Of a DNA stretch of 43,427 bases, positions 37,151 to 43,427 are shown piece by piece. This DNA comes from Clostridia bacterium. Lineage in GTDB: Bacteria > Bacillota > Clostridia > Christensenellales > Borkfalkiaceae. The position numbers were made by a program, and so were the translations under genes. The stretch covers positions 1 through 43,427 of the forward strand of contig CAAGAU010000019.1 of the NCBI GenBank assembly GCA_900767885.1, in the 5' to 3' direction. Numbering within the stretch: the first letter of the stretch is position 1; each line of letters opens with the position of its first letter. The notes under the pieces were generated by a model. The model saw nothing but the letters and a program-made list of their open reading frames with translations, did not search any database and was not told the origin of the DNA.

Positions 37151-37726
37151 ATGATAATCGTAGCGGGTTTGGGCAATCCCGAACCGAAATACGCAAAAAA
37201 TTTGCATAATCTCGGCTTTATGGCGATAAACAAACTCGCCGAAAAATACGGGGCGGAGTTTGAAAAAAACGGATTTAAAGCCAAATATTCGGTAAAGACC
37301 GTGAACGGCGAAAAAGTCGCTTTTTTAAAACCGCAGACCTATATGAACTTAAGCGGCGAAAGTTTAAGAGAGTTTGCCGATTATTTTAAAGTTCCGCCGC
37401 AGAATATTATAGTCGCCTACGACGATCTCGATATTCCCGTCGGTCGTATCCGCGTGCGCGCAAACGGTACGAGCGGAACGCATAACGGTATGCGCAACAT
37501 CGTAAAGGAACTCGGTTCTACCGACTTTCCGCGCGTAAGGATAGGTTCTAAACCTGTCGCACCCGTGAATATTTTAGATTACGTTTTGTCCGATATTAAA
37601 AAGGAAGACGCCGACGATTACGCTTTTGCCGTAAATCTTGCGGCTTGCGCGCTCGACGATTTTATTCGCGGCGAAAAGATAGAAAATATCGAAGGCAAGT
37701 ATAACGGCGCGAAAAGAGATGCTTAA
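37151..37726 (+). CDS. pth: Peptidyl-tRNA hydrolase
   Basis: Pth releases tRNA from peptidyl-tRNA dropped by ribosomes. The 191-aa protein has the family start IIVAGLGNPEPKYAKNLHNLGF (Asn10 and the catalytic His in HNLGF), FLKPQTYMNLSGES, the AYDDLDIPVGRIRVR block with the catalytic Asp, and GTHNGMRNIVKELGS in place of the usual GHNGLKS. The size is standard. It follows prs and overlaps mfd by eight bases, the conserved Firmicute order. Confidence 0.96.
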   Translation: MIIVAGLGNPEPKYAKNLHNLGFMAINKLAEKYGAEFEKNGFKAKYSVKTVNGEKVAFLKPQTYMNLSGESLREFADYFKVPPQNIIVAYDDLDIPVGRIRVRANGTSGTHNGMRNIVKELGSTDFPRVRIGSKPVAPVNILDYVLSDIKKEDADDYAFAVNLAACALDDFIRGEKIENIEGKYNGAKRDA

Positions 37727-40700
37727 AGATTATTTGTCGCCGGGCGAACTCGGCGAGGATTTTGAAAATATAATCGAATCTGTAAAAAGCGGTGTACCCA
37801 CCGCCGTTTTCGGCTTGACCGAAGCCGCCAAGTGTCATCTGGCGAGCGTTACGGACGAGCCGATTTTGTATATCGCAAAGGATAGCCTTTACGCGGCAGG
37901 CGTAGTGAACGAAATAGAGGCGTTAAGCGGAGAAAAAGTAGTTTATTTGCCCGCTAAAGACGACGTTTTGCTTTATAAAACGGCGTTTGACCGCACCTCG
38001 CTGTTTTCCCGACTTTCCGCGTTGTATAAAATCAAAAACGGCGCAAGAATAGTCGTAACGACTTTTCCTGCGCTTTTGCAACTTTTCCCCAAGAACTTGC
38101 CCGTTTACGAAGTTAAAAAGGGCGGATGTTACGACCTTGCCGAAGTTGCCGCCAAACTGATTGAATTCGGCTACAAGCGCGAAGAATTTGCCGAAGAAAA
38201 AGGCACTTTCGCCGTTCGCGGCGATATACTCGAGGTTTTTCCGGTAAACGGCGAAGATTCGTTCCGCGCCGACTTTTTCGGCGACGAAGCGGAAAGCGTT
38301 TTCCGTTACGAGGACGGCGATAAGGAGAAAAAATCGTTTGTAAGCGGTTTTGAGATTATCCCTGCCACGGACGCGCTCGTTTTAAACGACGAAATCTCCG
38401 AAATAAAAGAAAAACTTAAAGCCGCGCTCGCCTCTTTCGGTACGCTTGCGGTAAAGGACGACGCGCGAAAAATAGTAAACGATTTAAACGAAAAACTCGA
38501 CGCGGGCGCGCCCTGTAACGAGTTTCAGTATATAATGCCGCTGTTAAGCACGGTAACGGACGATATATTTACGTATATTCCTAAAAACGCGGTCGTTATT
38601 TTCGACGAGTGCAAAATGCTTTACGACTCGCTTACTTCTTCGCTTAAAGAGCATGCCGAAAGGGTAATTGCGCTTGCCCGCACGGGTAAGGCGTTCAGGT
38701 TTACCGCCGCGCAGTACGCGGACAGCGAAAAACTCGTTAAAAGGCTGACTTCGGGTAAAAAAGCGGCTTTTCAGAATATAACCGCGGCTATAAACTTTTT
38801 CAGCCCGCTTAAAACTTTTAATTTAAGATGTTCGCCTATAGCGCGGTATACCGCCAATTTCGAGGATATTTACCGCGATATAAAAAACTGGCGTTTCGGC
38901 GGTTATAAAGTCCTCGTCTGCGCGGGTAACGCCGAACGCGCCAACGCATTGAGCGACGAACTCTACTCGCGCGGCATATCTTCCGTGCGTGCGGAAGACA
39001 CCGACCTCAAAGGCGGCGTGGCGGTAATAACGGCGTATTATTTGCCGACGGGCGTTATATATCACAACGCAAAACTCGCGCTTATCGGCACGGGCGACGC
39101 GTATATCGGCAAGCCCAAGGAAAAACGCATAAAGCGTAAGCGCGGCGATTTGTTTTCCGCGCCCGAAGTCGGCGATTACGCCGTACACGAAGTCCACGGC
39201 GTGGGTTACGTAAAGGGCGTTAAAAGAATTTCCACGCAGGAAGGCACGAAGGATTACGTCGCGGTGGAATACCTCGGCGGCGATACGCTGTACGTGGGCG
39301 TGGACCAGATGGATAAACTTACCAAGTACATGGGCGGCGGCGAAAAGCCTAAACTCAACCGTATAGGCGGTAAGGAATTCGAGCGGATTAAAGAGCGCGT
39401 CAAGGCGTCTATCGCCACTATGACGATAAACCTTAAAAAACTGTATAAGGCGCGCAGCGAGCGAAAGGGGTTCGTTTTTTCTGCGGACGATGCGTTTTCG
39501 CAGGAATTCGACGAGGCGTTCGAGTTCGAGCCGACCGAGGATCAGTTGCAGTCCGAGGCGGAAATCAAAGCCGATATGGAAAGCACCAAGGTTATGGACA
39601 GGTTGCTTTGCGGCGACGTGGGGTTCGGTAAGACCGAAGTTGCGTTCCGCGCTGCGTTCAAGGCGATTGCCGACGGCAAACAGGTTGCGCTCGTTTGTCC
39701 CACTACAATTTTGTGCGAACAACATTACCGCGCGGCGGTAAAGCGTTTCGGCGATTTCGGCGTAAGGGTAGAGTCGCTCAACCGTTTCAAAACGCCCGCA
39801 AAGCAAAAGAGCGTTGTGGAAGGTCTTTCAAGCGGCGACGTCAATTTCGTCATCGGTACGCACAGACTTTTTGCGAGCGACGTAAAGTTTAAGGACCTGG
39901 GACTTTTGATTCTCGACGAAGAACAGCGTTTCGGCGTGGAACATAAAGAGAAACTCAAATTGCTTAAAGAGAACGTCGATACGCTCACTATGACGGCAAC
40001 GCCTATTCCGCGCACGCTGCATTTGTCGCTCTCGGGCATAAGGGATATAAGCGTTATAAACACGCCGCCAAAGGTGAGAATACCCGTTCAGACTTATGTC
40101 GTAGAGGAAAGCGACGCGCTTTATAAAGATGCCATAACCCGTGAACTGGCACGCGACGGGCAGGTGCTTATAATGCACAACCGCGTGGAAACCATATATA
40201 AGTTGGCGGATTCGGTAAAAAATATCGTTCCCGAGGCAAAAATAATCGTGGCCCACGGTCAAATGGACAGAAAGTCGCTCGAAGACAGCGTAATGAAGTT
40301 TTACGACGGCGAGTACAACGTGCTTGTGGCCACTACCATAATAGAAAACGGTATAGACCTGCCGCGAGCCAATACCATAATAGTTACCGACAGCGACAAA
40401 CTCGGGCTTTCCACCCTCTATCAGTTAAAGGGCAGGGTGGGCAGGAGCAACGTTATGGCTCATGCTTACTTTACTTTCCGTCGCGATAAAGTTATTTCGG
40501 ACGCGGCTTATAAACGCCTTTCCGCGCTTATGGAGTTTACCGAAATGGGCAGCGGATATAAAATCGCCATGCGCGACCTCGAAATCCGCGGCGCGGGCAA
40601 CGTAATGGGCGTGGAACAGCACGGACATATGGATAGGGTCGGCTACGAACTTTATAACAAGTTGCTTAAAGAAAGTCTTGGCGAGGTTACGAAAGACAGG

Positions 40701-41132
40701 GAAGTCGAACTCGATATAAATATGGACGCATATATTCCCGAGGAATACGTTTCGTCGTCGTCTTCGCGAATGGACGCGTACAAGCGTATAGCCGAAATCG
40801 TAACCGACGAAGACAGAAAACGCGTTACCGATTCGCTTATCGAAAATTACGGCGCAATTCCGCCGGAAGTCGAAAATCTCGTTACCATAGCGCGACTTAA
40901 AGTGGCGGCCAAAAATCGCGGAGCGGTTAAAGTCGTTATCGGGGCAAAACGTTCTTATATCGAACTTAAAGATTTGTCGTGTTTAAACGAAGACGGTTTT
41001 ATAGATAAGATAAACATGCGTAAAGGTAAAATCGCGCTCGAATTCGGCGTTTCGCCCTTGCTCGACTTTACCGCGGCGGGTAAAACGGGCGAGGAAATCG
41101 CGCAGTTTATGCTCGAAACCTTACAAAAATGA
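37719..41132 (+). CDS. mfd: Transcription-repair coupling factor
   Basis: Mfd removes RNA polymerase stalled at DNA lesions and recruits UvrA. The 1137-aa protein has the UvrB-like N-terminal region (residues ~1-330, with VPTAVFGLTEAAKCHLAS and REEFAEEKGTFAVRGDILEVFP), the CarD-like RNA-polymerase interaction domain (EVGDYAVHEVHGVGYVKGV, about 485-550) and the RecG-like helicase with Walker A GDVGFGKTEVA, Walker B LLILDEEQRFGVEHKEKL, TATPIPRTLHLSLSG and the QLKGRVGRS motif VI. The C-terminal UvrA-inhibitory domain follows. It is complete. The start overlaps the end of pth. Confidence 0.97.
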   Translation: MLKDYLSPGELGEDFENIIESVKSGVPTAVFGLTEAAKCHLASVTDEPILYIAKDSLYAAGVVNEIEALSGEKVVYLPAKDDVLLYKTAFDRTSLFSRLSALYKIKNGARIVVTTFPALLQLFPKNLPVYEVKKGGCYDLAEVAAKLIEFGYKREEFAEEKGTFAVRGDILEVFPVNGEDSFRADFFGDEAESVFRYEDGDKEKKSFVSGFEIIPATDALVLNDEISEIKEKLKAALASFGTLAVKDDARKIVNDLNEKLDAGAPCNEFQYIMPLLSTVTDDIFTYIPKNAVVIFDECKMLYDSLTSSLKEHAERVIALARTGKAFRFTAAQYADSEKLVKRLTSGKKAAFQNITAAINFFSPLKTFNLRCSPIARYTANFEDIYRDIKNWRFGGYKVLVCAGNAERANALSDELYSRGISSVRAEDTDLKGGVAVITAYYLPTGVIYHNAKLALIGTGDAYIGKPKEKRIKRKRGDLFSAPEVGDYAVHEVHGVGYVKGVKRISTQEGTKDYVAVEYLGGDTLYVGVDQMDKLTKYMGGGEKPKLNRIGGKEFERIKERVKASIATMTINLKKLYKARSERKGFVFSADDAFSQEFDEAFEFEPTEDQLQSEAEIKADMESTKVMDRLLCGDVGFGKTEVAFRAAFKAIADGKQVALVCPTTILCEQHYRAAVKRFGDFGVRVESLNRFKTPAKQKSVVEGLSSGDVNFVIGTHRLFASDVKFKDLGLLILDEEQRFGVEHKEKLKLLKENVDTLTMTATPIPRTLHLSLSGIRDISVINTPPKVRIPVQTYVVEESDALYKDAITRELARDGQVLIMHNRVETIYKLADSVKNIVPEAKIIVAHGQMDRKSLEDSVMKFYDGEYNVLVATTIIENGIDLPRANTIIVTDSDKLGLSTLYQLKGRVGRSNVMAHAYFTFRRDKVISDAAYKRLSALMEFTEMGSGYKIAMRDLEIRGAGNVMGVEQHGHMDRVGYELYNKLLKESLGEVTKDREVELDINMDAYIPEEYVSSSSSRMDAYKRIAEIVTDEDRKRVTDSLIENYGAIPPEVENLVTIARLKVAAKNRGAVKVVIGAKRSYIELKDLSCLNEDGFIDKINMRKGKIALEFGVSPLLDFTAAGKTGEEIAQFMLETLQK

Positions 41133-41171
41133 AAAAATTTTAAAAAAATCGTTTAAGCGGCGCAAAATGCC

Positions 41172-41200
41172 TTGCAATCGTTTAAATTATTTAGTATAAT
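41172..41200 (+). promoter_or_regulatory. Promoter of the foldase lipoprotein gene
   Basis: TTGCAA (41172-41177), 17 bases, TATAAT (41195-41200). AGGAGA lies six bases before the start codon at 41272. Confidence 0.8.
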
Positions 41201-41271
41201 ATTTGATATTGAAGTATTATAGGCTTGCTTGCCCGTATATTTTTCGTGCGGCAGCCGTCAGGAGAATTTCC

Positions 41272-43257
41272 ATGAAGAAATTTGCTTTAAAAATCGTAAC
41301 GCTTTTGGTTTCCGTTTGCTTGCTTGCGGGGACGATGTCAAGTTGCGGACTTTTCGTTACGAATACCGACAGGGACATGGCTCAGAAGGTAGCCACGGTT
41401 AAACTTTCGGATAACGTGAACGAAGAAACCATTTATAAAAGAGATATGATCGCAGGCTATTACAGTTACGGTTACAACTACGTTAAACAGCGTTCGTATA
41501 CTTTGAAGCAGGCTTACGAACTCATTTTAAACAACCTTATAAACAACCTCGTCGTAACGCAGTCGGCTCAGCAATATCTTGCCGAGAAAAACGCTGCGGC
41601 AAGTATCGGCGGCATCGATCTTGCCAACGATCAGTACTTCGGCAAAGGAAAAGAGTATTATAAGTACCTCGCCGTTATGGCTTCAAGCGCAGACATTGCC
41701 GATTTTGAAAGCAAAAACGCAAAAGTTAAGTCGGGCAGCGACGAGTATTACGAAAAACTTGCCGATTACGTATATGATAAGTATGCGGGTAAAACGCTTA
41801 CCGCAAAAGACGCTCCTTTCAGATTTGTTTCGTCCACTACCGCTTTAAACGCTGTCTTTACCGCCATAAAGAACGTGAACTCTCTCGTAGAGTCTTTCGC
41901 GAGCGACGATTCTTCGTCTGACGATACTCATGAACACGAGAAAGTTACCTATGACGTGAGAACTACTCCCACGATAGATTCCGACGATGACGACGAAGAA
42001 ACTCTCGATCCCGTTCAGACTATCAAGAGCGGCGTAAACGAAGCCGACGCTTTCAATAAAGGTATCAATCGTCTTAAAAAGTTAGGATTGGTTGACGGTG
42101 GCGAGAACCCCGTTCTTGCCAAAGAACTTACCGTTTTAACCGTTCCTTATTTCAAAAGCACTATAACGGATACCATAAAAAGCGCGCTTGTTCAGACTTA
42201 TCAGGACAAAATGGAAGAGCAGGTTGCTTTAAGTAACGACCAACTCTACGAGTCCTACTTAAACCTTAAAAACAACCAGGAAGGAAGACTTGACGGCGAT
42301 CTTTCCACGCTTGAAACCAAACTCGGCGAAGTTTCCAAAAATACGTTCGTACTTTATTCCAAAGACCTCGGTTACGCTTACGTTTCGCACATTCTTATCG
42401 GTTATTCCGACGAACAGAAGGCGCGAATCGAAAAAGATATTACGGGTAAAGACAATACCACTAACGCGGATATCCTTGCTACGGTAAACGCCGAGGCTGA
42501 AAAAGTCATTGCCAAGGATCAACGCGAAAGTTGGGTTAAATCGGGTTACGGCTTGTATTCGGATGACGGCACGTTCACTTTCGACTCCAAGTACGTTTAC
42601 GGCACCAAGTTCAATAAATTCAACGGTACCGTCGGTGCGCCCGGTTTCCATGTCGAAGAGAAAGACGATAACGGTGATAAGGAAATCAAATTCACTTATA
42701 AATCCGTTGTTGCAAACACTTTGAACTATACCGAATTTTGTAAACTCGCGGATAAGGCGTTCGGGCTTGCCGAAGGGACTTTCACTATCGGTTACGGCGG
42801 AACGATTTCCGGTTACGACGCTGTAAAGGGCGACGTTGAAGATCTGAAGTACGCTTACTCCACCGATACGGGTAATCTCGGCAAATACCTCGGTTATCTC
42901 TATTCTCCTTATACGTCCGAAAGCAGTTACGTTCAGGCGTTTGCGGCGGCCGCTAAGGAAGTCGCAAGTCAAGGTAAAGGCGCGTATAAGATGTTTGCGT
43001 CTAAGGAATACGGTTTGCATATAGTTGTTTGTACCGAAAAGGCAAGCGATTACGGTCAATACGCCACCAAAGATGCGTTCGTTGCCGACCTCGATAACGC
43101 CGACAGTTTTGCCGCCCGTTACAAAAAAGCCAGCGACGATATGGTTAAATCGACTTATATATCCAAGCTTGCCACCTCGCTTACCACGCAATATTCTAAC
43201 GATGCCAACGTCGTAACAAGATTTAAAAAGGCTTATGCCGACCTTATAAAGGACTGA
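41272..43257 (+). CDS. PrsA/SurA-like peptidyl-prolyl isomerase lipoprotein
   Basis: The 661-aa protein has a signal peptide (MKKFALKIVTLLVSVCLLAG) ending in MSSC, so C27 is probably lipidated. A SurA-N-like helical region follows (YTLKQAYELILNNLINNLVV). The parvulin-type domain is split: YVSHILIGYSDEQKA holds the first strand and His, and after an insertion of ~200 residues the end reads LGKYLGYLY, then AFAAAAKEVA and EYGLHIVV. This matches the PPIC order but with few conserved catalytic residues, so activity is uncertain. An acidic stretch (DDSSSDDTHEHE, then SDDDDEE) lies near 220-255. It folds secreted proteins outside the membrane. I chose the ATG at 41272 for its ribosome binding site and signal peptide; an upstream start adds 23 poor residues. 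Confidence 0.85.
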   Translation: MKKFALKIVTLLVSVCLLAGTMSSCGLFVTNTDRDMAQKVATVKLSDNVNEETIYKRDMIAGYYSYGYNYVKQRSYTLKQAYELILNNLINNLVVTQSAQQYLAEKNAAASIGGIDLANDQYFGKGKEYYKYLAVMASSADIADFESKNAKVKSGSDEYYEKLADYVYDKYAGKTLTAKDAPFRFVSSTTALNAVFTAIKNVNSLVESFASDDSSSDDTHEHEKVTYDVRTTPTIDSDDDDEETLDPVQTIKSGVNEADAFNKGINRLKKLGLVDGGENPVLAKELTVLTVPYFKSTITDTIKSALVQTYQDKMEEQVALSNDQLYESYLNLKNNQEGRLDGDLSTLETKLGEVSKNTFVLYSKDLGYAYVSHILIGYSDEQKARIEKDITGKDNTTNADILATVNAEAEKVIAKDQRESWVKSGYGLYSDDGTFTFDSKYVYGTKFNKFNGTVGAPGFHVEEKDDNGDKEIKFTYKSVVANTLNYTEFCKLADKAFGLAEGTFTIGYGGTISGYDAVKGDVEDLKYAYSTDTGNLGKYLGYLYSPYTSESSYVQAFAAAAKEVASQGKGAYKMFASKEYGLHIVVCTEKASDYGQYATKDAFVADLDNADSFAARYKKASDDMVKSTYISKLATSLTTQYSNDANVVTRFKKAYADLIKD

Positions 43258-43271
43258 TTTTAAACGATAGT

Positions 43272-43314
43272 AAATACTGCGGCTTATTTTAAAAATAACG
43301 CCGCAGTATTTTTG
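43272..43314 (+). terminator. Terminator of the foldase lipoprotein gene
   Basis: AAATACTGCGGC (43272-43283) pairs with GCCGCAGTATTT (43300-43311), followed by T-runs. Confidence 0.88.
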
Positions 43315-43320
43315 ATATAA

Positions 43321-43348
43321 AGAAAAACCACGCGATAGTCGCGTGGTT
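43321..43348 (-). terminator. Terminator of a minus-strand unit beyond the window
   Basis: AACCACGCGA (43326-43335) pairs with TCGCGTGGTT (43339-43348) with a three-base loop. On the minus strand TTTTCTTT follows. A gene from the right side may end near 43392 (frame ending VDWQVIRLF then stop), but this is too short to call. Confidence 0.6.
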
Positions 43349-43427
43349 GGAAAAAGGTTTACCGATGAGTTGAAAAAAGACTCCGATTGTATTAAAATAA
43401 ACGTATGACCTGCCAGTCAACGAAAAA

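Noticed and set aside
37719..41132. Separate recG helicase in the C-terminal half
   Set aside because: The helicase motifs continue in frame from the UvrB-like and CarD-like domains and form one complete Mfd.

Overview
The window looks like a chromosomal segment of an uncultured Clostridia-type Firmicute, plausibly a gut Christensenellales-like lineage. The reasons are AGGAGG-type ribosome binding sites, sigma-A promoters of the form TTGxxx-N17-TATAAT, a Rex regulator, a sensory [FeFe]-hydrogenase, the prs-pth-mfd-foldase gene order, lipoprotein signal peptides and an AT-leaning base composition with many tightly overlapping operons. The lineage is inferred from gene content only. No phage, insertion sequence, plasmid or CRISPR array was found.

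Layout. 1-2.6 kb: a small unknown protein and an alkyltransferase-like DNA repair protein (minus strand), tRNA-Thr(CGT), a TfoX N-terminal-domain protein, a flavodoxin (minus), a block of 20-bp terminator-arm repeats and tRNA-Thr(GGT) (minus). 2.7-5.4 kb: nucleoside-salvage operon deoC-deoD-pdp. 5.6-10.5 kb: rex, then a unit of an APH-fold kinase, two thioredoxin-like [2Fe-2S] proteins, a PAS-containing sensory [FeFe]-hydrogenase and a PP2C/SpoIIE phosphatase. 10.6-14.7 kb: an accessory stretch with AraC/GyrI regulator, lipoprotein, GNAT acetyltransferase and an XRE-HTH/ADP-ribosylglycohydrolase fusion. 14.7-19.4 kb: asd (minus), then RNase HI with an unusual C-terminal extension, a PucR-type regulator and an S41 protease. 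19.4-19.9 kb: a gene-free interval with a perfect-consensus promoter, a divergent partner promoter, and a terminator-ended transcript carrying four Shine-Dalgarno sequences and micro-ORFs. 20.1-25.0 kb: feoA-feoB-pseudouridine synthase (minus), tRNA-Ala(GGC), and a membrane coiled-coil DUF1508 protein (minus). 25.2-35.9 kb: two flavoproteins, a metallo-beta-lactamase-fold hydrolase, rho, a glutamine amidotransferase (minus, overlapping rho), and an overlapping operon of nucleosidase, patatin, AroA-AroE-like fusion, CPBP protease, rlmH and tadA. 36.1-43.3 kb: prs, pth, mfd and a parvulin-like foldase lipoprotein.

How the genes work together. The deo operon degrades deoxynucleosides to central carbon. 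Rex (NADH/NAD+ sensing) beside a sensory hydrogenase, a kinase-fold protein and a phosphatase suggests a redox/H2-responsive signalling locus. The strongest leads for new biology are the micro-ORF RNA at 19.4-19.9 kb, the AroA-AroE-like fusion that lacks catalytic residues in both halves, the RNase HI protein whose C-terminus resembles an RnlA-type toxin domain with a broken HEPN motif, and the HTH-ADP-ribosylglycohydrolase regulator with its operator-like repeats.
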